A stretch of DNA of 64,000 bases, from positions 1,674,001 through 1,738,000 of the forward strand of contig NZ_QTJP01000001.1 in the NCBI RefSeq assembly GCF_003391115.1, in the 5' to 3' direction. Positions 55,401 to 60,811 of this stretch are shown one piece after another. A model generated the notes under the pieces. It saw only the letters and a list, made by a program, of their open reading frames with translations. It ran no database searches and was not told the DNA's origin. The translations under genes and the position numbers were made by a program. Source of the DNA: Sphingomonas crusticola. Its GTDB lineage: Bacteria > Pseudomonadota > Alphaproteobacteria > Sphingomonadales > Sphingomonadaceae. Position 1 is the first letter of the stretch, and every line of letters begins with the position of its first letter.

Positions 55401-55483
55401 GACGGCAGCGTCTGCGTTCGTCCCGCCACCGGGATCAGCGTGGTGGAGGCAAGGAGCGCAAAAGCGAGATTACGACGGGTCAT
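43454..55483 (-). CDS. Giant two-partner secretion adhesin (TpsA) with GLUG and MBG repeats
   Basis: A 4009-residue exported protein. A signal peptide (1-24) leads into the TPS domain (about 25-290) with NPNG at 107-110 and NWQDF at 59-63. A beta-helix-like region follows, then GLUG motifs in two blocks (about 585-760 and 895-1250, pattern VGGLVG...YATGxV). From about 1300 to 2073 there are YDG/MBG-type repeats of several kinds; 2074-3934 is a regular array of 23 units; the 75-residue tail has the only two cysteines I can find (3987 and 3993). The pore protein gene lies 11 bases upstream. The start at 55483 gives the signal peptide; its ribosome site is weak. Likely a surface adhesin. Confidence 0.93.
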   Translation of the reverse strand: MTRRNLAFALLASTTLIPVAGRTQTLPSGGQVAAGQASIAGAGNAMTITQTSNRAVINWQDFSIAAGNRVDILQPGANAALLNRVTGSATSTIAGQLSANGQVYLVNPNGILISKSGSVNAAGFVASTLDLSDKAFMDGGEIVVTGNGGHVANHGTISIVKGGYAALIGGKVDNAGLIVAPLGKVTLASGMRATLDLEGDGFLQVALPATQTEDGVNMSGRIAAEGGSVLLTAGQARDAARAIVNLSGAIEAKGVEGRNGAVTLTGGDITLAGASIDVSGAAGGGTVRIGGDRQGGGTLVHADTLRVDAATTINADATVQGKGGDVVLWSDGRTGFAGAISARGAGSGDGGEAEVSSKGLLGFTGTADLRGARFGTLLLDPYNVRISSGADSNQTGFTATGNDSVINASTLTNALATADVTVSTGSSGSQAGNITVNAALSWGSSGTLTLNAAGTIALLNSITAPSGGLTLAAGGNINTLDTVSVARFTLNSGNWSQIGSTLPSFAASDFRLAGGTFVRAAAGNGTGGNPYQITDVYGLQGVDTLPTANVILANDINAHGTGSWNSGAGFVPIGHSQSFQGNFDGAGHVISDLTISNSAAAATGLIARLYANANVRRVGLTNANISGGPNTGGLVGSSFGNVSYSYVSGSVTGTTHVGGLVGINNGGSIVYAYSTASVSGTNTIGGAIGLNAGTIAHAYSTGAVANVSNSGGLIGGAEGGTLIAVFWDTQTSGKSSAAGYVSGSGSTAGSTGLTSAQARDRTNYAGLDFTNVWFQSGDMRPILRSEAAVPVNGVIPISNLHQLQLISTNLSGSYVLAADIDASGTAGSAGSADIYGAGGFIPIGLDPPGFSLGTFGGSLDGANHVISGLTINRSDLGNLGLIGSLGGSGRIANLGVVNATITGASDRIGVLAGASSGQISSSFSTGQVSGRQEIGGLVGEQGGGSITNSHSNAVASGNWSVGGLVGWKSGGTITGSFATGNVSAPSSAGGLLGFNSSGGLISNVYATGAVSGGQYAGGLIGQNYAAVSDAYATGDVSGGSYVGGLIGLSWYSAISNSYATGDVTATGDHVGGLVGESIQSGAAVSDSYATGSVTGKNYTGGLIGDAQGSIARSYATGVVTGTDQVGGLVGQNGAGISQSHASGSVTASTGSAGGLIGYNSGAISKTYATGNVSAGTDAGGLVGIMPSGGIDQSFSTGTPTGTRFVGGLVGQEQFDPMFGWPAPITASYWNKETSGRSEPVGNLVGDFGVVFATGLTTAQMQDGANYRTNFAGIDFTDTWAPPGGGYYPELFATSNVLAVNAGGTFVYGTTPTAIYKGLHTGDTLATLATISGVSSASAVGTYSVTASGALVSSTSGRNYRYVYIPGTATVTPRALTITTTAGNQSKTYGDALTLGTGSFTTGLGQLVNGDTVGAVTLASLGAPAAANVGTYAITGNATGTGLSNYTISYSNNGVLTVNPATLTYTANGATRTYGAANPTFTGTVTGFKNGQSLADLGGSLAWTSPAITSSNVGSYAINGSGLTSTNYVFSQAAANATSLSVTPAALVLTGSRTYNGGSDLTAAQLSFSGPVNGETVTVINGGMTTWSANAGSYAGSMAWAYSNDGSQIIANGSGPLALGSIVVAIQGGNADLHNYSLAPSVNLAITPAPVTITGSKTYDAGGNFTAGQLVLSGGVNGELLSLTAGSGAAGSANVGSYAGSTLSGLTLGVSGGPGLASNYQLPATGTLTINPATLTYTSDSASRTYGAANPGFGGTLTGFAAGETQATATSGTLAWTSAAGATSNVGSYAINGVGLTANNGNYVFAQAAGNATALAITPATLTYTADAVNRVYGAANPSLSGSVSGFVNGETLATATTGTLGWTSTAAATSSVGSYAVTGGGLAANNGNYSFVQAAGNSSALTINRATLTYTADAASRTYGAVNPAFGGTVTGFANGETLATATTGTLTWGSTANLLSNVGDYAITGGGLAATNYVFEQAAANATALTVTTAPLTVSGTRIYNGATTFTAGQMAVAGGVNGQVITLNAGSGATSSGNVGTYGGSALSNLDWAISGGSISNYQLPTTATLTITPRALTVTADALSRIYGDANPTSGTAAGDDLVAGDSITSVTLATPATVVSNVGSYNLTGSAATGTGLSNYTITYATRAGGLTITARPIQVLAGAATRTYGDANPTLGYTLGGSGLVNGDTLSGALATTAALTSSIGNYAITQGSLAAGTNYSLTFTGNTLTITPRALTVTANAASRVYGDANPIIGAATGDNLVNGDTISGVTLATSATAASNVGSYDLMGSGATGTGLTNYAINYATRTNGLTVTPRALTVTADAASRIYGNANPASGTATGDNLVNGDAITAVVLTTPATAASNVGSYDLIASAATGTGLTNYTINYATRTSGLSVTPRALTVTADAASRIYGNANPATGTATGDNLVNGDTLAGVTLTSSATASSNVGSYDLTGSAATGTGLTNYAISYATRANGLTVTPRALTVTADAASRIYGDANPASGTATGDNLVNGDTITSVALATPATVTSNVGGYDLTGSGATGTGLGNYTISYATRANGLSITPRPISVEADALSRIYGNPNPALTYAIHGSGLANGDTLSGTLATLAALTSGVGSYAITQGSLAASTNYSLSFTGANLSVTPRALTVTADALSRIYGDANPATGTAAGDNLVNGDTIISVALNTPATAAANVGNYDLTGSAATGTGLGNYTISYATRSNGLTITPRAITVAANPLSRVYGNANPGLTYTVGGLGLVNGDTLSGGLATAAAAASGIGNYAITQGNLGASTNYSLAFTGANLSVTPRALTVTADALSRVYGNANPVSGSATGDNLVNGDTITSVALATPATTISNVGSYDLTGSAAAGTGLGNYTISYATRANGLTVTARPITIAANALSRIYGDANPTLTYAVGGSGLVNGDTLSGLLATNAGVASGIGTYAIGQGSLAASANYSLSFIGADLSVTPRALTVTADALSRIYGNANPASGTASGDNLVNGDTITSVALTTPATVSSNVGSYDLTGSAATGTGLGNYTISYATRANGLTVTVRPITVAADPLSRIYGDANPGLTYTIGGSGLVNGDTLSGLLATAATPTSNVGTYAIGQGSLAASSNYSLAFTGANLSVTPRALTVTADALSRIYGNANPATGTATGDNLVNGDTVASVALATPATVTSNVGGYDLTGSGATGTGLANYTISYATRANGLTITPRPISVEADALSRIYGNPNPALTYAIHGSGLANGDTLSGTLATLAALTSGVGSYAITQGSLAASTNYSLSFTGANLSVTPRALTVTADALSRVYGDANPSLTYAVGGSGLVNGDTLSGALATTAALTSTIGNYAIGQGSLAATPNYSLAFTGATLAVTPRTLTVTADALSRIYGDANPVIGTATGDNLVNGDTIAAVALTTPATTLSNVGNYDLTGSAATGTGLSNYTISYATRAGGLTVSARPISVAANPLNRIYGDANPALTYTIGGSGLVNGDTLSGLLATTASVVSNVGDYAITQGNLAASSNYSLAFIGANLSVTPRAVIVAATPLSRIYGDANPALTYTVGGSGLMNGDRLSGLLATNAGITSGIGDYAITQGSLSGGANYNVAFTGANLLVTPRALTVTATPLSRTYGDTNPALTYAVGGLGLVNGDTLSGLLATDARVTSGVGSYAIGQGSLSGGANYSLAYSGANLVVTPRELTVTADRLSRIYGDANPALTYAVGGRGLVNGDTLSGLLATSGTTASGVGTYTITQGNLAANANYSLTFTGADLTVTPRALTVTADAISRTYGNANPASGSASGDNLVNGDTIREVALITPATAASNVGSYDLASAAATGTGLANYRITYATRTGGLTVTPRPLTITADTLSRRAGLPNPSLTYAIGGAGLVNGDLLSGSLATDATLQSVPGSYAISQGTLAASSNYRVSYVGNMLLVEIQPALPATALVGSALARDAFSMGNRPNPQGGVLVDADPASGILLETPEGPGEEICSKSNLCRAAAGQSFRAGSSGGR
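43682..49264 (-). repeat. MBG array of 23 units (11 type A, 12 type B) in TpsA
   Basis: Type A is 83 residues (249 bases): ALTVTADALSRIYG opening, xGDNLVNGD middle and GTGLxNYTISYATR end. Type B is 79 residues (237 bases): xLTYxxGGSGLVNGDTLSG middle, QGSLAAS and NYSLxFTG end. From the promoter-proximal end the order is A B AAAA B A B A B A B A B B A BBBB A B. The 23 units sum to 5583 bases exactly. The A-B dimer is 162 residues (486 bases). Confidence 0.9.
49265..51590 (-). repeat. Mixed YDG/MBG repeat region of TpsA
   Basis: A less regular series. Four units of the TYTADAASRTYGAANP...GFxNGETLATATTGTLxW...NNGNYVFxQAAGNATAL type are interleaved with three of the GSRTYNGGSDLTAAQL / VNGExxxxxAGSG type, preceded by units built on TYGDALTLG. 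Each is 75-90 residues. Less similar to each other than the units of the downstream array. Confidence 0.75.
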
Positions 55484-55494
55484 GATGCGGTCTT

Positions 55495-57243
55495 TCAAAA
55501 CTGCACGACGAAGGTGAACGACAGACGATGGGTGTGGCCGGGCAGGCCATCGACTTCGGCGCGACCCCATTCGAGGGTCGCGCCAAGATTGGAGAGGATG
55601 GATCCCGGCGAAGCGGCGAAGCGCGCGCCGACGCCATAGGCAGTAGCATCGGTCTGCCGCCGCTCGAGGAAAGTCGGCTGCTCGAACCGCACCCGGCCGT
55701 GGGCGCCGAATGCATAGGGGCTGATCAGCAGCGAGCCGCCGTTCAGCTGCGTGCCGAATGGCGTCTGCACTTCGCCACGCGCGACATAGCCCGCATCGCC
55801 CTGCAGCAGCCCCGACGATAAGGGCGAGATTGCGTCGAGCGCCGCAATGCCGAGCTGCTCGGAATTGGCGAGCGCATCGCCGAACGCGCTCTGCGCACGC
55901 GCGCGCAGGTCGATGCGCAGATGCGGCGCCAGCGGCTGGTCGAGCTCCGCCGAAACTTCGAGCTTGCGGAAGCTGGCATCGGCCCCCTGGCGCGACAACG
56001 GCAGGTCCGGCGTGGCATCGCTTGCCGAGCGGGCACCGAGCGCATCGAGACCGAACGACAAGGTCGCCCGCGTCCGCAGCAGGCCCGCGCCGGGCAATGC
56101 CAGGCTGATGTCGCTGCCGAGCCGCGCCACCCTCAGCCGATCAAGCGACAGTGGCAGCACCAGCGGATCGACAATGCGCACACGCTCATTCTCGACATCG
56201 AGATCGGCTTCGAGCGCCATCGTCAGCGCGCGCGTTCGCACCGCGGGATAGCGCAGCCGGCCCGACAGGCGCTGGAAGCGGCTGGCGAAGGCCGGCGCAC
56301 CGAGCTGGCGGCGCGGCGTCGTGCGCGCGTCGGTGCCTTCGAGGTTGAAGGTCAAGTCATAGGGCAAGGGCAGGATCGCGCCCGCCGCCAACGCGCGGTT
56401 GCGGGGGGTCGGATCGAGCATGCCGTCATGGCCCGTATTGGGCAGGCTGCTCGCGCGCAGGTAGATCGTCTCACCCAGCCCGAGCACCGAATTGAAGTTG
56501 AGGCCCACGCCATAGCCGTAATGGCCGAGCGTGCGCGGCAGCGTATTGTCCATCGTCAGGAAGGCAGTGACCGGGCGGTGCTGCGCCTCGATCACCAGCA
56601 CGCTGCCGCCGGACGTGCTGCCCGCCGCCAGCGTCGAGCGCAGGCTCACCCCCGGCACGTCCGACGCGAGCAGCAGCTGACGCTCGATCTCGGACAAGGT
56701 GAGGCCGGGCCTGGAGACCAACGGTGCCAGCAGGGCAGCGATGCGCGTGCGTACGCGCGCAGGCACCGCGGCGGTGTCGACGCGCTCGACGAAGCCGTCG
56801 ATCACCACCAGCCGCAGCGTCGCGCCGTCGGCCAGGCTTTGCGGCGGCACGGTCACCCGCACCAATACCCGTCCGGCACGCGCGTAGGCGCTCTCCAGCG
56901 CACGCGCGGCGGCAAAGATCTCCGATACCTTGACGCTGCGCCCGACCAGCTGCGCGCGCAGCGCGGCCTGCGCCGCGTCGACCGCCTTGCCCGCTACCGG
57001 CGCACCCTCGATCGCCACAGCGGCGAGCTTCACCTCCAGCGCCTCCGCGCCCGCCGGCGCGGCTGCGCCCGACCCCTCGGGAATGACGATCGGCGCACCC
57101 CGCACCGCCGGCGGCGGCGCGAAAGTGGGTGGCGTGATTTGCGATGCCGTCTGGGCGCGAAGCGCGGGCGCGGGCGCAATCGCGATGATAGCGATCAAGA
57201 CACGAGCGTCCGCAAGCCGTTCGATGACCACAACAACCCCCAT
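55495..57243 (-). CDS. TpsB outer-membrane transporter (ShlB/FhaC/HecB family)
   Basis: A 582-residue Omp85-type pore for the adjacent adhesin. An N-terminal hydrophobic leader (about 5-32), a proline-rich linker, a POTRA region (about 70-210, with GVSLRSTLAAG) and a C-terminal 16-strand barrel ending FTFVVQF are visible. The conserved barrel-lid motif region lies around GHTHRLSF. The ATG at 57243 replaces an in-frame TTG four codons earlier. First gene of the long minus-strand run, divergent from the response regulator. Confidence 0.92.
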   Translation of the reverse strand: MGVVVVIERLADARVLIAIIAIAPAPALRAQTASQITPPTFAPPPAVRGAPIVIPEGSGAAAPAGAEALEVKLAAVAIEGAPVAGKAVDAAQAALRAQLVGRSVKVSEIFAAARALESAYARAGRVLVRVTVPPQSLADGATLRLVVIDGFVERVDTAAVPARVRTRIAALLAPLVSRPGLTLSEIERQLLLASDVPGVSLRSTLAAGSTSGGSVLVIEAQHRPVTAFLTMDNTLPRTLGHYGYGVGLNFNSVLGLGETIYLRASSLPNTGHDGMLDPTPRNRALAAGAILPLPYDLTFNLEGTDARTTPRRQLGAPAFASRFQRLSGRLRYPAVRTRALTMALEADLDVENERVRIVDPLVLPLSLDRLRVARLGSDISLALPGAGLLRTRATLSFGLDALGARSASDATPDLPLSRQGADASFRKLEVSAELDQPLAPHLRIDLRARAQSAFGDALANSEQLGIAALDAISPLSSGLLQGDAGYVARGEVQTPFGTQLNGGSLLISPYAFGAHGRVRFEQPTFLERRQTDATAYGVGARFAASPGSILSNLGATLEWGRAEVDGLPGHTHRLSFTFVVQF

Positions 57244-57367
57244 GGCCTCACTCAACCCTCGCCGCCCACCAGCCGAGATGTCGAGGCGTTGCGCAGTAAT
57301 TTAGCGCACCGGGAAAATTGCCAATCGTCCCAATGAAATAGCTATAAGGGGAGCGCGGATCATTGGC

Positions 57368-57386
57368 TGTAGGGCGATAACCTACA
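57368..57386. promoter_or_regulatory. Inverted repeat in the tpsB / regulator divergent spacer
   Basis: TGTAGG at 57368-57373, seven bases, CCTACA at 57381-57386: perfect six-base arms. It lies in the 224-base divergent region between tpsB and the NarL-type regulator. Candidate operator for that regulator; the arrangement is seen, the binding is inference. I could not assign promoters with confidence in this spacer. Confidence 0.45.
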
Positions 57387-57467
57387 AATGCGGATTTTCA
57401 TCGCAAAGGCACAGACGCCCGCCCAAAAGGTGATACAAACGCGGTCGTGTCAGGTGAGGGAAAAGCT

Positions 57468-58121
57468 TTGACCGAGCACATAGATCATGTCCTGATCGTC
57501 GATGATCATCCGATCGTGCTCTATGGTTTGCGCTTTCTGTTTGATCATCATGCGCGCTTCACCATCTGCGGCGAAGCCAGCGATGCCGAAACCGCGCGCC
57601 ATCTCGCGCAACAACTGCAGCCAAATTATATCGTCCTTGATCTGGTTCTTGGCGGTCGCGACGGCATCGATCTGGTCAAGGACCTGATGGCGGCCGCTCC
57701 TGCGGCGCGCATCCTGATTTATTCCAGTCAGAACGAATGGCGTTTCGCACGGCGCGCGCTCCAGGCGGGAGCCAAGGGCTATGTCGCCAAATCGGAAGGG
57801 TTAGTGGTGGTGGAACATGCCATCAGTGTGTTGGCTTCGGGCGAGACCTTCCTCAGCGAGGGTGTTCAGCGGCGCTTGATCGAGGATTTCCTCGGCGTCG
57901 ACGAGGATCAGGAATCGGCGGGCTTCGATCTGCTTTCCAATCGGGAATTGCAGGTGCTGCGCATGATCGGCGAGGGGCTTTCGACCGGCGAGATCGGCCG
58001 CGCACTCCAGCTGTCGGTAAAGACGATCGGCACCTATCGCGAGCGGATCAAGGAGAAGCTGGCGCTGACCAGCGCCCGGACGCTCGAGGAATTGGCGCGC
58101 AGTTCGGTGGTCGAGAGCTGA
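57468..58121 (+). CDS. NarL/LuxR-family response regulator
   Basis: A 217-residue regulator. The receiver (residues about 5-120) has VDDHPIVLYGL, phosphoacceptor Asp in IVLDLVLGG and a Lys in GYVAKSEG. The LuxR HTH is LLSNRELQVLRMIGEGLSTGEIGRALQLSVKTIGTYRERIKEKL. I use TTG at 57468, seven bases after GTGAGGGA; GTG at 57447 has no ribosome site. No partner kinase is adjacent. Its position suggests control of the divergent adhesin operon. Confidence 0.85.
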   Translation: MTEHIDHVLIVDDHPIVLYGLRFLFDHHARFTICGEASDAETARHLAQQLQPNYIVLDLVLGGRDGIDLVKDLMAAAPAARILIYSSQNEWRFARRALQAGAKGYVAKSEGLVVVEHAISVLASGETFLSEGVQRRLIEDFLGVDEDQESAGFDLLSNRELQVLRMIGEGLSTGEIGRALQLSVKTIGTYRERIKEKLALTSARTLEELARSSVVES

Positions 58122-58137
58122 CGCCGTTCGCTTGCCT

Positions 58138-60669
58138 TCAGAACTTGTAGCTGAGGCCGACCCCATAGAAGCGCGGAGAACCGGCGATGAAGGTCGGCAG
58201 CCCCAGCGTGTCACCCGTATTGCCGGCATCCTTGATATAGCGCTTGTCGAGCAGGTTATCGGCCCAAAGCTCGACCCGCAAATGGCGGCCGGGGAAGCTG
58301 TAGCCCGCCCGCAGGTTCACCAGCGCGAAGCCCTTCTGCACCTCGTCCTGCACATTGTCGGGCACGATCTGGGCCTGTTGGAGATCAGGCCGGTCATTAT
58401 TGTCGTCGAAAAACTCCTTCGACTGGAGCGCGACGCTCGGCGTCAGGTCGAAACCGGCTCCATCGGGTGTGCGACGCCCTAATGTCGCGCCCAGCGCACC
58501 GGCATTGTCGGGCGACAGGCGAAAGTGGTTGCCGCGAAAGGCGCCGGATTTGAAGCGGCTGTGATTGTAAGAGTAGTTTGCGAAGAAGCGTATCCAGTCG
58601 GCCGCCTGCCAGCCGATTTGACCCTCGAAACCAAAGCTGTCCGCGCGGCCGGCATTGACGTTGAGAAATTGCGTTCCCTGCTGCACCACCGTGCCGAAAT
58701 TGCTGTAGCGATAATAAAAGGCCGCGCCGTCGACCGAGAGCCTGTGGTCGAGCAATGAGGTCTTGGCGCCAACCTCGTAGCTGTCGACGATCTCCGCCGG
58801 CAAATGCTCGAATATGGGCGCGGCTCCGGGCGCTGTCGGCGTCGCGACCGACAGGATCCTGGGGCGGCGGCCGCGCGCATAGGTGAGGTAGAGGGTGCCG
58901 TTATCGGCGGGCTTGTAGCGGGCGGTCGCACGGAAGGCGAAACCGCCGTTGCTCGCCGACTGATAAAGGGCGTCGCCATTATTGGCCGTGGGCTGAAAGC
59001 CGAGGCCGAACATCGGCACGGGAAAAGTCGGGGAGGTGGGGATTGCGCCGGCACCGGGCGTTGCCAGCGCCTGCAGCAGCGCCCGTTGCGAGGCCTGGGG
59101 CTGGCTGACCGCGGCGATCAGCCCGGCGAGCACCGAGCGGTTCGCGACCGCTGCGCTGATGCCGGAGCGCTTGTCGTCATGGCTGTAGCGTAGGCCCGCT
59201 CCCAGATCGAATCGATCGCCGAGATGCAAGGTAGCGTCACCAAAGAGATCGACGGAGTTGGAGCGCGCATAATTAGTGGACGTTTCCAGATGATCGGGCC
59301 GGAGATTGGCTGCGATCGCTTGCGCCAGCGGGCCGGTCAGATTCACCCCCCGCGCGGCGGCGAAGCCCTGTACCAGCCGGCCGGTGAAGGCAGGGCTGGC
59401 GAACAACGCTGCGGGGGCGGGATTGTCTGCCGCTAGGCCGGGAACGGCGCCGCCGCCATTGAGCGCCCCGGCGGCCCGGGCAAGCAACTGGGCTTCATTG
59501 AACGCGACTGGGGTCCGAACCGACCCCTTCTCGTGGAAATAACTTCCGCCGATGAACAGCGTGATGACTTTGGACTCGTAGGTGAGGCGCAGTTCCTGGC
59601 TGGCCTGCGTCCCGCGTGCCTCCTCGCCGGCCGTAAGGCTCGCCAATGAGATGCCGTCCGCGTCGAACAGCTCGTTGGTATGGAATTTCCGCCAGCCGGT
59701 GATCGAGCTGAGCGTCAGGTTGGTGTCGATATTCCAGCTCGCGAGCGCCTTCACGCCCACCAGGTTGCGGCGCAGGCCGAGCGGGCGGCCGCCCTCGAAG
59801 CCGGCCGCCGCCGCCAGGGCCGCCCCCGAAGTACGACTGCGTGTCCCGATCGGCGCGCCGGTGCGGGGATCGGTCGGCAGGTAGGCAATCGACTTGAACG
59901 ACGTGCCCGAAGGCGCGTCATTCTGGTAATTGCCGATAAGGTCGAAGCCGAGATCGGCGTTGACGTCGGCATGGAAGGAGGCGCGTAGCGCGCCGCTATT
60001 CTGCGAATTGTAATCGTCACCGCCGAGCAGATTAGCGATCGTGCCGTCGCGTATTTTATATCGCCCGGCAAGGCGCAGCGCCATGCCGTCGCCAAGCGGC
60101 AGGTTCGCCATCCCGTCCACGCGTATGGCATTGAAATTACCGTAGCTGAGATATTCCGTCATCGCTGGCGCGGACGGATCGGCTTTGGCCTCGATGACGT
60201 TGATCGCGCCGATCAGCGCCCCGCGTCCATAAAGTGTCGATTGCGGCCCCTTGGCGATCTCCACCCGATCCAGGTCGAACAATTCCACATAAGCGCCGGG
60301 CGACTTGGAAATCGAAACGCCGTCCTCGAACACCGAAATGCGCGGTTCGTTGAACGCGGCGTTGCTGTCCGATGTGATCCCGCGGATCACGAAGGCCGGA
60401 TTGTTGGGCGACTGGTTCTGCACAAGCAGCCCGGGAACGTAGGCGCTCAGCCGGTCGAATTCGGTGATGCCGAGCTTCTCCAGGAAGTCGCCGCTATAAG
60501 CCGTGAGCGCGAACGGCACATCGAGCGCATTCTGCCTGCGCAGTTGGGCGGTGACGACGATCGTTCCTTCGTCGGCGGCGATGGGCGCGGCGATCGCAGG
60601 CTTGTCCGCCGCGACGCCGGGCGCGCCCGCAAACGCGGCGACGCCAAGCCAGATGAACCATCCTCTCAT
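58138..60669 (-). CDS. TonB-dependent receptor
   Basis: An 843-residue outer-membrane receptor. After a signal peptide (MRGWFIWLGVAAFAGAPGVAA) a TonB-box-like DEGTIVVTAQ precedes the plug (about 40-170, with KGPQSTLYGRGALIGAINV). A 22-strand barrel ends in LSYKF. The start at 60669 is preferred to the longer frame. It lies downstream of GH35 and GH27 genes on the same strand, so a galactoside or galactose-rich oligosaccharide is the likely ligand (inference). Convergent with the regulator, 16 bases apart. Confidence 0.9.
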   Translation of the reverse strand: MRGWFIWLGVAAFAGAPGVAADKPAIAAPIAADEGTIVVTAQLRRQNALDVPFALTAYSGDFLEKLGITEFDRLSAYVPGLLVQNQSPNNPAFVIRGITSDSNAAFNEPRISVFEDGVSISKSPGAYVELFDLDRVEIAKGPQSTLYGRGALIGAINVIEAKADPSAPAMTEYLSYGNFNAIRVDGMANLPLGDGMALRLAGRYKIRDGTIANLLGGDDYNSQNSGALRASFHADVNADLGFDLIGNYQNDAPSGTSFKSIAYLPTDPRTGAPIGTRSRTSGAALAAAAGFEGGRPLGLRRNLVGVKALASWNIDTNLTLSSITGWRKFHTNELFDADGISLASLTAGEEARGTQASQELRLTYESKVITLFIGGSYFHEKGSVRTPVAFNEAQLLARAAGALNGGGAVPGLAADNPAPAALFASPAFTGRLVQGFAAARGVNLTGPLAQAIAANLRPDHLETSTNYARSNSVDLFGDATLHLGDRFDLGAGLRYSHDDKRSGISAAVANRSVLAGLIAAVSQPQASQRALLQALATPGAGAIPTSPTFPVPMFGLGFQPTANNGDALYQSASNGGFAFRATARYKPADNGTLYLTYARGRRPRILSVATPTAPGAAPIFEHLPAEIVDSYEVGAKTSLLDHRLSVDGAAFYYRYSNFGTVVQQGTQFLNVNAGRADSFGFEGQIGWQAADWIRFFANYSYNHSRFKSGAFRGNHFRLSPDNAGALGATLGRRTPDGAGFDLTPSVALQSKEFFDDNNDRPDLQQAQIVPDNVQDEVQKGFALVNLRAGYSFPGRHLRVELWADNLLDKRYIKDAGNTGDTLGLPTFIAGSPRFYGVGLSYKF

Positions 60670-60747
60670 AAGCCCCCCGGCATGCTGCTTTTTGCAACAA
60701 CTTCTAAGGCGATGTGCGATGACGAATACTTTACCGGAACCTATATA

Positions 60748-60761
60748 TCGATTGTAATCGA
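60748..60761. promoter_or_regulatory. Palindrome upstream of the TonB receptor gene
   Basis: TCGATT-GT-AATCGA, arms of six. It is next to a TATATA tract (60742-60747) that could serve as a minus-strand -10 box, 79 bases before the receptor start. Candidate operator. Confidence 0.4.
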
Positions 60762-60811
60762 CCTGCCGCCGGCCGTCCATTGAGCCGCTGATGCGACAAG
60801 CTCCGCAAAGC

